Part shown: piece by piece, positions 1-52,789 of the stretch
How positions within the stretch are numbered: the first letter of the stretch is position 1
Layout: each line of letters begins with the position of its first letter
Assembly (NCBI GenBank): GCA_037039925.1
Contig: JAXRKP010000640.1
Location: forward strand, 1-64,000
Reading direction: 5' to 3'
DNA length: 64,000 bases
Origin: Doris montereyensis
Lineage: Eukaryota; Mollusca; Gastropoda; Nudibranchia; Dorididae
The notes under the pieces: model-generated
Seen by the model: the letters and a program-made list of their open reading frames with translations, nothing else
What the model was told of the DNA's origin: nothing
Database searches by the model: none
Translations under genes and position numbers: made by a program

Positions 1-313
1 TATGATTACTAGCTTTTTTTGTCATTTGTCAAATCCTCATCGACAGCGATGTCCAATCGAGACAAAGATCATTATCATAGTAAAAATAGAGTGTATCGTC
101 GTTTCTTTACTCCCTCCCCCCCACCCCGGTGCTGTGGCGAACACAAAGACGAAAATTGTTTTTCGACGAATACTTCTACTTATTCAATACGATACTGTCC
201 TGATATTAGAGATCAATGCGATTATTTTCATTTTCTTCTCTTTGTTCGGTCTTTTCTCTCATCGATACTCATGAAAGTAATTCATAATATCTCATCAGAC
301 GATATTCATCAAA
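1..313 (+). other. Upstream region and probable 5' UTR of UBA2
   Basis: The 313 bases before the UBA2 start codon hold a short pyrimidine-rich stretch and AT-rich sequence. I see no convincing TATA box or other promoter element. The two short open frames reaching the exon are not supported, because the conserved protein begins at 314. Confidence 0.4.
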
Positions 314-40505
<40,192 letters not shown>

Positions 40506-40599
40506 TTTGTTTTTCTTTTTTTTTCAAAAGCTTTGTTTTATTTTGTTTTTGTTACTTGTTGGGGGCATAGGGTTGGGTTGTTTGTTTTTTTGTGTTCTT

Positions 40600-41012
40600 G
40601 GGGTTGAGACACAATGGTTCAGAGGCAAAGTGTTTACCTCTCCTCAACCAGAAGGTTTTGGGTTCAAGTCCCTGGGGTTGAAAAGTTTTCTCGAGTTTTT
40701 CGAGTATAACTCATCCCCACTGGCCCACATAGATGGATCGTCACCTGGTCTCATTGGACATTTTGCCAAATACTGCCCTTTAAACAACCGAGGGATCTTA
40801 AACGTGCACAGATTGTTGTGATCTCCTTTTAATCACCCGTCTGATAGGACTTGGTGTCGATCCACCTGCCTGGACCAGGGGGATAGGTTTTTAACTAAAA
40901 AAACAAACTCTTGAAAACTTTCCAACCTACCGGGGCTTGAACCCATATTCTTTTGGTTGAGAGTGAGAGGCTGACACCTTTGGCTCTGGACCACCGAGCG
41001 AGTCCCCAGTTT
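40600..41012. repeat. Two family A repeats in inverted orientation
   Basis: The + strand copy (40600-40820) and the - strand copy (40822-41010, with 'cctggaccagggggataggt' and 'ctctggaccaccgagcgagt') abut. They form an imperfect hairpin about 100 bp after the UBA2 stop, probably within its 3' UTR. Confidence 0.78.
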
Positions 41013-41695
41013 TGTCAATGTAGAATGGTGAAAATGTTCTAATGGCAAAAGGTTATGATTCGTCTTTCCTCCCACCCACGCAAACTATAGAGCTATAACA
41101 ATTAACATAACATTTGTTGTTAACTGGATTTCAAAGTGTTACAAATTATTTCTTGTTTTCATCTTCATGTTACCTTGGTGCTTCAGGTTGGGTACTATGA
41201 TAGCTGTCATTGTTGTATCCCCAAGCATTTTCATGATAATTATACTGAACATGATGATATTGAATCTCAGCCCAGTAGGTTTAAAAAGTTGTCTGTGAAT
41301 GGGAAATAGGATTACAATTGAGTTGTTGAAATTTATTCCTTTTTTTTCTGTCTTTCAAAAAAAATGTTTTTAGAGTAAAACGCATCGTCGGCTAAACCGT
41401 CTAAACACTATGTCTGTTTGACCTAATTTGTGAAGAGGAGCAAAAAATAATCCACCCCGTAATAGATCATTGACTAGGGCTGCAAACACTGTGTTATGCT
41501 TACAATTCAATAACTGATTTTGTCTTTTGAATGTAGTAATTGGAAGAAAAGAAAATTAGTTGTACACAGAATCGTCTTACACGGGTAGAGTTAAACCTTT
41601 GGAAAGATCCAAACAAGCGCAAGTCCACTCATTTGCTTGATTAGGATCAGAGTTGGCGTTTTTAGACAAATTTAAGTCTTTAGCACAGGTTGCGA
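41013..41695. other. UBA2 3' flank, no recognised feature
   Basis: No gene or repeat family recognised. A 40-codon frame at 41200-41310 has an acceptor-like cttcag before it but resembles nothing I know. Confidence 0.4.
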
Positions 41696-42306
41696 AGCGA
41701 GGGAGGTTGACCATCGCCCGCCACGAAGAACCGAGGAACATTGGATACAGCCAATGCAAGACAGGGGGCAATAAAACTGTTGACACCTTGTTCATCGATC
41801 GCGATGCATGCCCGGTTCATTAAAAACGCCAGGTGATTCTGCAACCTACGACATCAAGAAAGAGCCGTGGGCGGAGTCGAAAGACTTCAATTCTAATTGC
41901 CCAGTGACAAACCATTGATCCAATGGAACAAAGGCTGTGCTGTACAGTGGGTGGAGTTAAGAAGAGAAAACTGGTCATCTTTTATTCCATTACAATGGAT
42001 AGGTACTGAAGGATGGTTGCAATGCATGACACTTTGTTTCATTGTTGATAGGCATAAAAGCCCTATAGGGAGTATTCGAGAGGATTACATTTTGGATGAT
42101 AAAAAAAAAATGTTTTAATCAAGTACAGACGTATTCTATGATGATTTGGAGAAAATGATACCTGCAGTTGCCATTCAGACTGGGCATTTAGGCGAAAAGT
42201 TTGGTGTTGAAACGGGCCCTCAGATGGGCAATTTATATATATAGATAAAAATCGGTTTCACTGAGATTGCGGGCATTTAGGGCGAAGCGGACATTTGGCG
42301 GTCACT
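41696..42306. mobile_element. Family E element with opposite terminal repeat
   Basis: 41700-42060 matches 15180-15530 ('caataaaactgtt', 'aacaaaggctgtg', 'ggtcatcttttatt'). It ends in 'catttggcggtcactactg' (42287-42306), the inverted partner of the end at 15028. Confidence 0.6.
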
Positions 42307-42844
42307 ACTGTGCTAGTTGAAGTATCTGTTTCATCTTTTCATGAATAATGCCAACAGCAAGGCACAATCTTTAAAACTCATTTCACTGTCAAATTTCGTG
42401 GACAGTGCAGGTAAAGAAAACCAATTACAAAGACCCTTCCAGGGAAGATTGACCTGTCCGAGATACATCGGTACGAATCAGATTTCAAATTTTATCCTCT
42501 GCCTAGGCGTTATTGTTGTTTTTCTTATAAAGACATTTTGATTGGCCATTGAGAGCGGTCAGTAGGAAGTGTGGGTAAGATCACTGGTAGCGGTTTAAAG
42601 TAAAGAGATAAATAAATAGAAGCTGAACGGGAAGCTTCACGCTCATGAAGTGTTAATATATCAAAGTCGAAATGTTTGCATCATAAACTGATATTAGAAA
42701 TCACAATACATTGGATTCACACAGGGTGTGAAATGTGTAAATTGGCTGACTGCCAGAGTGAACGATTTTGTTTTCCCATACTGCCATGGTATGGTGTAGA
42801 CTGGTTTGAACAATGCATTTAAAATGTGTTCCAGGTTCATATTG

Positions 42845-43160
42845 TAGAGTAAGTCAACCCTTCTCATTGTATGTGTGATCTCGTCATCCTTCTTATTGCG
42901 TGTGTGTGATCTCGTCATCCTTCTTATTGTGTGTGTGTGTGATCTCGTCTTCCTTTTTATTGTGTGTGTGTGATCTCGTCATCCTTTTTATTGTGTCGTG
43001 TGATCTCGTCATCCTTCTTATTGTGTGTGTGTGATCTCGTCATCCTTCTATGAGTGATCTCGTCATCCTTCTTATTGTGTGTGTGATCTCGTCATACTCC
43101 TTATTGTATGTGTGTGATCTCGTCATCCTTCTTATTGTGTGTGTGTGATCTTTCATACTC
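42845..43160. repeat. Minisatellite of about 31 bp units
   Basis: About ten copies of 'gtgtgtgatctcgtcatcct' + 'tcttattgtgt' with some shortened units. Confidence 0.9.
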
Positions 43161-43800
43161 ATGTATAACCTGATTTATCCCTTGTTTTCTCTCGCTATCC
43201 TTTTCAAAACCATAACTAACTATCAACATCAACATGTGACATCTCGTCCACTTTTTTCATTTCCTGTGTGTTGATTCTCACCCTCCGACTCATCCTTCTT
43301 ATTTCATGTTGTCATTGTCATAATTACATTTTGTATGTGTGTGATCTCATCGTTGAAAATTTGTGGCTACAGTGAGGATTATATATTTGTTGTCATTAAA
43401 TTCCAAAATGAAAAATTCATAAATTTGTTTTCCATTTTACCTTAAGTCTCCGTAGATCATTTTGTACTTTCCATGTGTAACCTGATTTTCCCTAGTTTTT
43501 TGTTGCTAACATTTTCAAAACCATAACTAACTCATCAACATCAACATGATAAGGCTTATTAACTGACATTCTTTTTTCATTTCTAGGGCGTTGATTGGCA
43601 CCCTCCGACTCCCACCCAGTTAAAATATTTCATGTTGTCATTGTCATAATTACATTTTCTCACTCATTTTTATATTCATTGAAAACTTGAAGTCATCAGT
43701 GAGAATATTGTATGTTGTTGTCATTAAATTCCAAAATGGTTCATATTTCATAACATTTGTGTTCTACTTACTTTCAGTGTAGATTTTTGGAATTATCTTT
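43160..43800. repeat. Tandem duplication of about 325 bp, first copy blended with the array motif
   Basis: 43160-43475 and 43475-43800 share in order 'taacctgatttt', 'caaaaccataactaact', 'atcaacatcaacatg', 'caccctccgactc', 'catgttgtcattgtcataat' and 'cattaaattccaaaatg'. Only the first copy contains array pieces such as 'tgacatctcgtcc', 'catccttcttatt' and 'gtgtgtgatctcatcg'. Confidence 0.8.
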
Positions 43801-43914
43801 CATCTTTTGTTGTCTTCTTGTTGCTGAAGAAGAGAGGTTTTGCTCGGGAAGTTTTCTGTCCTGTTGCTGTATCTATAATGATAAGGCTTATTAAATATTA
43901 TTCACTTATTTCTT

Positions 43915-44700
43915 GGGTCTTGCGCTGCTGGTAGTGGCAGGTCTTACATCCTTCCCTTGTCTCTCTTTCACTCATCTTTCATCTTGCTGTTTCCTCTTTC
44001 ATCTTTCATCTTGCTGTTTCTTTCACTCATCTTCATCTGTTTCCTCTTTCACTCATCTTTCATCTTGTTGTTTCCTCTTTCACTCATCTTTCATCTTGCT
44101 GTTTCCTCTTTCACTCATCTTTCTTGCTGTTTCTCTTTCACTCATCTTTCATCTTGCTGTTTCCTCTTTCACTCATCTTTCATCTTGTTGTTTCTTCTTT
44201 CACTCATCTTTCATCTTGCTGTTTCCTCTTTCAGTTTCCTCTTTCACTCATCTTTCATCTTGCTGTTTCTTCTTTCACTCATCTTTCATCTTGCTGTTTC
44301 CTCATTCTTCACTCTGGGATCACCGCATATGGTGGATGATAGACCTGGGCGCTACTCAAGCCATTACAAGGCTTCGACGCATTTTAATAGTTTTTTTATT
44401 CGAATCTAACCACCGTCTCGAGACCAGAGGAGATGAATCCCGCCTTGATGCCGACCTAAGCTGTAAGTGTAAGTGTGACTACCAAACTACTTTGCCTTGA
44501 CCAGAGACTGAGACAAGAGAGAAAATGAGGGTGTGAGTACTGTGAGTCTAGCTAATTTTTAGTCCACTCTTCATCACGGTGACAGTGACACTGACACTGA
44601 CAGCAGTTTACCACCGTCTGTCACTGGGTTTGTCTTCTGCTATCGAGACGCTTCAATCACCCCTCTCACTTCTCACCCCCCCCCCCGCCCTTGGCCAGTG
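43915..44700 (+). repeat. Family D repeat with 30-bp minisatellite and MITE
   Basis: The D head ('gctgctggtagtggcaggtc') leads to about eleven copies of 'tttcactcatctttcatctt' + 'gctgtttcctc' (43965-44300), then the D tail 'gggatcaccgcatatggtgg'. A MITE similar to 26905-27548 is inserted at 44340 ('agacctgggcgctactcaag'), with internal homology to 44690. Confidence 0.8.
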
Positions 44701-44734
44701 GTTTTAATAATAAGTATTTTTTAAAAGTCTGTTA

Positions 44735-44875
44735 ATGGGCAGTTGGCGGACACTACTGGTAGGTCATACTCCTTTCCTTTCACTCATTTATTTATCTTTC
44801 ATCTTGTTGATGCTATTTACTCTAAATTCACCCTGAGATCACCACACATGGTGGATGAGGTAAATTTCATCTTAA
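44735..44875 (+). repeat. Family D repeat
   Basis: 'cactactggtaggtcatact', 'catcttgttgatgctattta' and 'ccctgagatcaccacacatg' with 'gtggatgaggtaaattt'. Confidence 0.8.
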
Positions 44876-44959
44876 CAAATCTACACAATCCTTCCTATTA
44901 TGTTTCACAATTCTTTAAAAAACCCACTATTTTTCTAGTTAGGTTTGTTCCAGTTCCAG

Positions 44960-45150
44960 CTTTACAGATGCCAACCAATACGTCTAAAAAAAAACATATG
45001 TATGTTTTTATTTTGGCTTTGAGTCAGTAAGTCTGTATTTTATTTACCCTGAAAAATACGTATATGAGGGTAAACCAAAACTATACATTTAAAAAAAGAA
45101 ACCCTAAGTTAACGGCCGACTCACTGTGATACGGGTGAAAGTAGTAGTCA
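44960..45150 (+). repeat. Family C repeat, body
   Basis: 'gatgccaaccaatacgtct', 'tgaaaaatacgtatatgagg' and 'agaaaccctaagttaacgg' in canonical order. It lies beside a - strand copy, forming an inverted pair. Confidence 0.75.
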
Positions 45151-45169
45151 AGTTAAGTAAAGTAAGCCC

Positions 45170-46720
45170 CTTGATCACAGAGTGGAGCACAGGGTTATAC
45201 GAGTAGAGTTGAACACAGGGTTCCCAGGGGTAAAGTTGAACACAGGGTAATCAGGAGTAGAGTTGAACACAGGGTAATCAGGAGTAGAGTTGAGCACAGG
45301 ATTATCAGGAGTAGAGTTGAATACAGGGTTACCAGGAGTAGAGTTGAGCATAGGATTACCAGGAGTAAAGTTGAGCATAGGGTAACCAGGAGTAGAGTTG
45401 GGCATATGGTTACCAGGAGTAGAGTTGGGCATATGGTTACCAGGAGTAGAGTTGAGCATGGGATTACCAGGAGAAGAGTTGAACACAGGGTTACCAGGAG
45501 TAGAGTTGAACATAGGATTACCAGGAGTAGAGTTGAGCATAGGATTACCAGGAGAAGAGTTGAACATATGGTTACCAGGAGTAGAGTTGAACACGGGGTT
45601 ACCAGGGGTAGAGTTGAACATAGGATTACCAGGAGTAGAGTTGAACATAGGATTACCAGGAGTAGAGTTGAACATAGGATTGCCAGGAGTAGAGTTGAAC
45701 ATAGGATTACCAGGAGTAGAGTTGAACATAGGATTACCAGGAGTAGAGTTGAGCATAGGATTACCAGGAGTAGAGTTGAACATAGGATTGCCAGGAGTAG
45801 AGTTGAGCATAGGATTACCAGGAGTAGAGTTGAACATAGGATTACCAGGAGTAGAGTTGAGCATAGGATTACCAGGAGTAGAGTTGAGCATATGGTTACC
45901 AGGAGTAGAGTTGAACACAGGGTTACCAGGAGTAGAGTTGAACATAGGATTACCAGGAGTAGAGTTGAGCATAGGATTACCAGGAGAAGAGTTGAACACA
46001 GGGTTACCAGGAGTAGAGTTGAGCATAGGATTACCAGGAGTAGAGTTGAGCATATGGTTACCAGGAGTAGAGTTGAACACAGGGTTACCAGGAGTAGAGT
46101 TGAACATAGGATTACCTGGAGTAGAGTTGAGCATAGGATTACCAGGAGTAGAGTTGAGCGTATGGTTACCAGGAGTAGAGTTGAACACGGGGTTACCAGG
46201 AGTAGAGTTGAACATATGGTAACCAGGAGTAGAGTTGAACACAGGGTAACCAGGAGTAGAGTTGAACATAGGGTAACCAGGAGTAGAGTTGAGCACAGGG
46301 TTACCAGGAGTAGAGTTGAACATAGGGTTACCAGGAGTAGAGTTGAACATAGGGTTACCAGGAGTAGAGATTTTTTGAACATAGGGTTACCAGGAGTACT
46401 TCGCCGGGTCTGGACCCTGATTTTTCTAGGGATATGACAAAAGCCGTGGTGTGTGGTAAATGGGTGTTTGACCAATTTGCGAAATAAGACAATAAGTGAC
46501 AACTCGTCTTAAAGACAGAGCAAACACTTGACGCCGGGTCTGACAAAGACCTTTTAATCTACCCATTCCTCTGCTGGGTCGAATAAAACAGGACAGCCAG
46601 AAAAAAATGATGTTAAGAAACCTGGGAATTGAACTCTGGCCTCCTGTGTGGTGAAAATGTAAGTAATGCTCTAGTGACTGAGCTACCTGTGCCTCTCTAG
46701 TAGTATCTTTGGTAGTACTG
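45170..46720 (-). repeat. Family C repeat (minus) with 30-bp minisatellite of about 40 units
   Basis: The array (about 45190-46395) has the + strand unit 'accaggagtagagttgaaca' + 'taggatt'. On the - strand this is 'caactctactcctggtaacc', the same family C segment amplified at 11.3-12.7 kb. The tRNA-like C head follows at 46500-46720 on the - strand ('aggtagctcagtcactagag'). Because 30 is a multiple of 3, four frames stay open, including spurious frames of 391, 435, 274 and 343 codons. None is a gene. Confidence 0.88.
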
Positions 46721-46980
46721 ACTGGTACATTTTGTAGACATAACCACCCCCATTGCCGATCAGATCAATAAGTTTGAGTGACACTTTCTTCTTGAAGGCT
46801 CTGCCTTGCTCCTTGCCCACATCAGTGAATATGAAAGCAATTTCTACTACTACTATTAAAGGCCTAGATCTCCTTTTGACTCCTGTTTTCATCGATGCAG
46901 TGACATCTATTTTAAGTAACCGGCAGGAATAGTATCCAAGCTTATTTCTGCTCTGCAACAGGAAGAAGCACTCTGATCAT
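46683..46980 (-). CDS. Unidentified open segment, possibly a diverged exon
   Basis: On the - strand an open frame of about 91 codons reads 'SRNKLGYYSCRLLKIDVTAS', then 'VVVEIAFIFTDVGKEQGRAF', and 'KKKVSLKLIDLIGNGGGYVY'. Residue composition is protein-like (mixed, no low complexity), and an acceptor-like tcctgttgcag precedes it at about 46965. I do not recognise the family. It overlaps the edge of a family C head at its 3' end. It could be an exon of a gene on the - strand, an old transposon ORF, or chance. Confidence 0.25.
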
Positions 46981-46984
46981 ACTA

Positions 46985-47045
46985 ATTATAAAGGTACATG
47001 TCAACTCTTTCAGTATACACATGTCTTAGTCTTAATTGTATGATT

Positions 47046-47078
<33 letters not shown>

Positions 47079-49250
47079 TACAAAGGTGTTAAAGCTTCAA
47101 GTCATAAAGTATTTAGATTTTCTAGTGTAAAGTAGTACATGTATTAAAATAATTTGTTTTATCTGGATCCGAAGGAACATTACTTTCAATTTCAATGTCC
47201 AGAAGTAAAATTCCTACACATGGTGATAGTATAGTCATTATACAAATAAAATATTAATTGTTTAACATCATCCTATGACTATCATTATCATTCTTCTCAT
47301 TCCTATCCTTACATCGATATTTGTATTGAGTTATTATCAAACACAGCATTCATCCACAATCCACATGCACTGCTCGTTGGACATAATAAAACAAAACATT
47401 TTTATAAATATAAAAACAACAAACAAACCCCAAAACAGTTTACATTAAAAGATTTCATAAATTTATTGAGCCCAAGTGAAGTGAAAAAAAATCAGTTTGA
47501 ATTTTAAAAATTTTTTGTCCATTTTATAATTCATATTGACAATAGTACTGCAGGCAATAATACAATGTTTATAAAATCAATGATAGTCAAATCGTGTATT
47601 AAGTAATAATCAATCATGAATAGAATTAAACAACACAGTAATGTAAAAAATGTAGATAGATATAATATAAATGTATATGGATAGATATATTTATTCCTTC
47701 AGTCGCACTGCATGGACAGAAAACGTGCCTTCAGTAAACGACTGACTGAATAACATGAAAATAAGTAGTCAACAATGATTTTCAACTCTTTGGTGTCCAA
47801 AGTAGGAGAAAAAAAGAAAACCAGTTCAATGTTATTGTTACATCTTTTTGCTCTCTAAGTACAGTATGTGATTGAAATTGAAATTGAAACTGTCCTTTTT
47901 CAACTAAATGTCAACAACCGGCACGAAAGACAATAAGAGTAGTTTTATGACACAAAGATACATACAATAAATATTGCCTAAATGCCCGTTTCTCTTAATG
48001 CCTGTTTCTCTCAATGCCCGTTTCGCCTAAAAGCTCGTTTTTCTGCTTCCCAAGCATTGGTCATTTAGGCGGTAACTACTGTAGTATTAATCCTATAAAT
48101 AAATAATGTCAGCACTTCAATATTTGTTTTAAGTATTTCCCATTGGAACTGCTTCCATCTCTTTGTACTTGCAATATTATCATTATATAAATACATCTTG
48201 ATATAATATCACTAATAGTTGCCACTGCCAAAATTAAGTCCCATCTGTGGCAAGAAAAAAATTTGTATTGCATGTTGGTAGTAAGTTGCGTTTTGATAAA
48301 TTAAGAAAAAATATATCTTTATATATATAAATCTGGACATCTCTTACTTTGACTGCAAATAACTCAGAACCACTGCACCCACAGCCTCCATATTTTCACA
48401 TATATTCATTGGAAAAAAAATTTTTTTTGCCTGCGGACCCATGTGTAACTTTTTATTGTTACTAGATCTAATTTCTCAATTTCCAGTCATCACACCAAAA
48501 AGCCTGCATGACTTCAGGATCGAGTACTAAGTAAAAAGCCTGCATAACTAGTAACTTCAGCATCGAGAACTAATTTGATCTGATAATCGTACTTGATATC
48601 ACCTATAGTAATAACCAATTCAGTGGTTTCTGAGTAAACTGCAGTCAAAGTTCAAGGAACTCAAAATCCAACCTTATGTACAGGCATGCCTGTATATATA
48701 CTTAAACTTAAGTATGCGTTCATCTCCTTTTGGTCACTAATGTTTTGACATGAAGCTTTATTTTAATTTTATTCTGCATGGTGATAACTTCATGTTAAAT
48801 CTAAAGATCAAAGTCAGAGTGCATGCATCTTTAAGGAATCAAATCGAGGTGAAGCGTGTATTTTTAGGTAATATATTTTTAGAGTTGAATAGGAAATTTT
48901 CTCATAATTGCTAATAGATTTTGTTAGCACAATAACACATGCATACACATACATTCAAACACGTCAACCCATACAAACAGGTGTGCGAGAAAGGCACAAT
49001 GAAAAACTACTCAAAATACCAACTCACTCTCACATAAAATACAGTAACCATTACATTTACAATAAAATGGTAAAAATTCAGAAAGAGAAACAGGATCTCT
49101 GTCAAGTATATATATATATATATTGTATATTAATTTAAATCATTTATCTTTGATGCCCCCTGAGGAATCGTCAAATATTCTAGAACAAGCGAAGTAAGCC
49201 CTGGTTTTGTGGGGTGAAGTGTTTTGTTTATCATCTTCCATCTGTCAGTC
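46985..49250. other. Intergenic AT-rich region
   Basis: A (GT)n run lies at 47046-47077. A family E end ('catttaggcggtaactactg') lies at 48061-48080, with 'aatgcccgtttct' motifs repeated just before it. An (AT)n tract is at 49110-49125. No gene is supported. Confidence 0.5.
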
Positions 49251-49555
49251 AGTGAGGTAGTCATAACGGGCATGGAGGGGGACATGAGTCGTTTATTTTG
49301 AACTCGAGAGAAATGGATAACCGATCACGCCTTGCACTAAAAAGTCTTAGGTGGCCGAAGCAAGTCGTTGGCAACTGCGAGCTAATTCCGACAATCTGGA
49401 AACCCAATGAACACGTTGTAGGGTATAATATAATATCCCCCCCCATCCCCCAATGAACTGCAAGTCTCGATTAGCCTACAAGGCACAGAGGTTATGTCCC
49501 CACAGACACCGTTTGCTGTTACGTCACGACATCTTCCATTTGATTTTCTTCTTCC

Positions 49556-51320
49556 TCCAAGAGATGGGCATGATTCACGAGCTTCCCGTCTTCTTCTTCC
49601 TCCAAGAGATGGGCATGATTCACGAGCTCCAAAGATGGGCATGATTCACGAGCTCCAAGAGATGGGCATGATTCACCTCCAAGAGATGGGCATGATTCAC
49701 GAGCTTCCCGTCTTCTTCTTCCTCCAAGATGGGCATGATTCACGAGCTCCAAGAGATGGGCATGATTCACGAGCTCCAAGATGGGCATGATTCACGAGCT
49801 CCCATGATTCCAGCTTCCCGTCTTTTTCTTCCTCCAAGAGATGGGCATGATTCACGAGCTCCAAAGAGATGGGCATGATTCACGAGCCCAAGAGATGGGC
49901 ATGATTCACGAGTTCAAGAGATGGGCATGATTCATGGAGCTTCAAGAGATGGGCATGATTCATGAGCTCCAAGAGATGGGCATGATTCACGAGCTTCAAG
50001 AGATGGGCATGATTCACGAGCTTCAAGAGATGGGCATGATTCACGAGCTCCAAGAGATGGGCATGATTCACGAGCTCCAAGAGATGGGCATGATTCACGA
50101 GCTCCAAGAGATGGGCATGATTCACGAGCTCCAAGAGATGGGCATGATTCACGAGCTTCAAGAGATGGGCATGATTCACGAGTCCAAGAGATGGGCATGA
50201 TTCACGAGCTTCAAGAGATGGGCATGATTCACGAGCTTCAAGAGATGGGCATGGTTCACGAGCTTCAAGAGATGGGCATGATTCACGAGCTTCAAGAGAT
50301 GGGCATGATTCAAGAGCTTCAAGAGATGGGCATGATTCACGAGCTCCAAGAGATGGGCATGATTCACGAGCTCCAAGAGATGGGGCACGAGCTCAAGAGA
50401 TGGCATGATTCACGAGCTTCAAGAGATGGGCATGATTCACGAGCTTCAAGAGATGGGCATGATTCACGAGCTCCAAGAGATGGGCATGATTCACGAGCTC
50501 CAAGAGATGGGCATGATTCACGAGCTCCAAGAGATGGGCATGATTCACGAGCTTCAAGAGATGGGCATGATTCACGAGCCTCAAGAGATGGGCATGATTC
50601 ACGAGGTCAAGAGATGATGGGCATGATTCACGGCTTCAAGAGAGCTCCAAGCCTAAGATGGGCATGATTCACGAGCTTCAAGAGATGGGCATGATTCACG
50701 AGCTCCAAGAGATGGGCATGATTCACGAGCTCCAAGAGATGGGCATGATTCACGAGCTTCAAGAGATGGGCATGATCACTCCAGCTTCAAGAGATGGGCA
50801 TGATTCACTTGTGCCCAAGAGATGGGCAGGATTCATGAGCTTCAAGAGATGGGCATGATTCACGAGCTTCAAGAGATGGGCATGATTCAAATGAGCTCCA
50901 AGAGATGGGCATGATTCACGAGCTGCAAGAGATGGGCATGATTCACGAGCTCCAAGAGATGGGCATGATTCACGAGCTTCAAGAGATGGGCATGATTCAC
51001 GAGCTCCAAGAGATGGGCATGATTCACGAGCCCAAGAGATGGGCATGATTCACGAGCTTCAAGAGATGGGCATGATTTAAACAAGAGATGGGCATGATTC
51101 AAAAGCCCAAGAGATGGGCATGATTCACGAGCTCCAAGAGATGGGCATGATTCACGAGCTCCAAGAGATGGTAAGGATTCACGAGCTTCAAGAGATGGGC
51201 ATGATTCAAAAATCAAGAGATGGGCATGATTCACTTGAGCTTCAAGAGATGGGCTGATTATAAATTTCAAGAGATGGGCATGATTCAACTCCAAGAGATG
51301 AAGGCATGATTGGCTTATAC
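49556..51320. repeat. 27-bp minisatellite of about 65 units
   Basis: The unit is 'gagatgggcatgattcacga' + 'gctccaa' (or 'gcttcaa'). The first part also contains four copies of a 'cttcccgtcttcttcttcct' cassette. Being 9 codons long, it stays open in several frames on both strands (EMGMIHELQ, NHAHLLELV repeats). These are not genes. Confidence 0.95.
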
Positions 51321-52600
51321 TTCAAATATGGGCTTCAAAAACTCAGGGTCAGTGGCGGATGATTCAATAAAAATTGGCAAAGCCGCAGCTCCAAGAGATG
51401 GGGCCTGATTCACAATGCCAAAGCTTGCTGGATTCACGCCATTCAAGAGATGTTTACTACATTCAGGACGATACTTTCCAATATTTAGATGCATGGATGA
51501 TTCAAAATGAAAAGAGATGGGCATGATTTATGATAAAAGATGGGCGATCAAAATAATTGATTCAAGTGAAGGAAAAAAAGAAGAAAGAATTTTAAAGAAA
51601 GCGGCAACCACCGTGAAAATTTTAAAATTACAGTCCTCAAAATCAAAGCATTTAAACAAGAATTAAAGTGGCGGAAATCCCAAACAAATTAAAAATTTTC
51701 AAAATTGCATTGAGAAAAGAAGAACCCTCCTTACAATGTTGTATCATTCAAAAATCAAAACAAGATAGCTTTCATATGGTTGGCTGTAAATTTAAATGCA
51801 TGGATGGCAATAACTCATGAATAAGATTAATAATTTAAATAAAGCTTCAAAAACTTTTTTTAAAAAGAAGGAAAATAAAGTTGACAGACTATGAAAAAAT
51901 GGGATATTTAAGTGTTTCAAATTACAAAATTACAGTTGTTACAAATGTTACAAAACAAGAATTAAATTTTCAAAAATTGCACACAAATTATATTGTTACC
52001 AACACAATTATTGTTAAAAGAAGAACTCCAATTACACAAATATCATTTCTGTAAAAATTAAAACAATTGTTACAAATACATTTGCTGTAAATGTTCATGG
52101 CAATTGTTACAAATAAGATTTGCTGTAAATAAAGTTACAAAAATTTTTAAAAAGACAAATAAATTGACAGACTATGAAAAAATGTTACACCAATTGTTAC
52201 AAACACATAATTTGTTACAAATGTTACATCAATTGTTAAGTTCCCAACACAATTCATTTACAGTAATTATATTGTTACCAACTGACTTGAATTATTGTTT
52301 TGTTTGAGGTTTTTTTTACAGTGAATGTTACAGAAATTGTTTGAGCTTGCACATTAAACATTGTAATTTCATTATAAAAATTATGTTAGTCATATTTGTA
52401 AATTTTACACCAATTGTTACAAATTATTTCAAATAAATGTTAGAATCTATTTGTTACAATTACATTTGCTGTAAATGTTACATCAATTAAGTCTGTAGTG
52501 TAAACACACTTGAGCATAATGTTTACAATCCTGTATATGGGTTTAAATGTTTTATATTATCAGTGATTATTATTATTATAATTATGAGCTTATTATTAAC
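51320..52600. repeat. Blended and duplicated flank of the 27-bp array
   Basis: 51600-51905 and 51920-52185 are collinear ('acaagaattaaa', 'gctgtaaat', 'ttgacagactatgaaaaaat'). The second is studded with a new motif 'caattgttacaaatgttac'. 52490-52590 likewise repeats 52700-52790 ('tttacaatcctgtatatg', 'gttttatattatca'). Remnants of the 27-bp motif persist to about 51545. Confidence 0.75.
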
Positions 52601-52789
52601 ATTTTATTTCATTAGTTTAATTATGTTAACACATTGTATATTTTAGAGAATTCTGATCTATTTCAAATATAATATGAATCTATTTGAGCAGATTTGCTTG
52701 ATGCATTGCACCTTTACAATCCTGTATATGCTATTTCCATGTTTTATATTATCATTATGATTATTATTATTATAATTGAATCATTAATA

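Noticed and set aside
41200..41312. A small exon reading YYDSCHCCIPKHFHDNY
   Set aside because: It is too short, lies after the UBA2 stop, and I know no family to support it.
42845..43160. CRISPR array (regular repeats of about 31 bp)
   Set aside because: Units are directly tandem with no unique spacers, in a eukaryotic context.
45175..46502. Open frames of 274-435 codons with 'FNSTPGNPM' or 'LLLVTLCST' repeats
   Set aside because: The 30-bp unit is a multiple of three, so any stop-free unit gives long frames. It lies inside a family C repeat and is open on both strands at once.
49494..51294. 'EMGMIHELQ' and 'NHAHLLELV' repeat proteins
   Set aside because: Translation of a 27-bp minisatellite in several frames on both strands. 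Indels break every frame.
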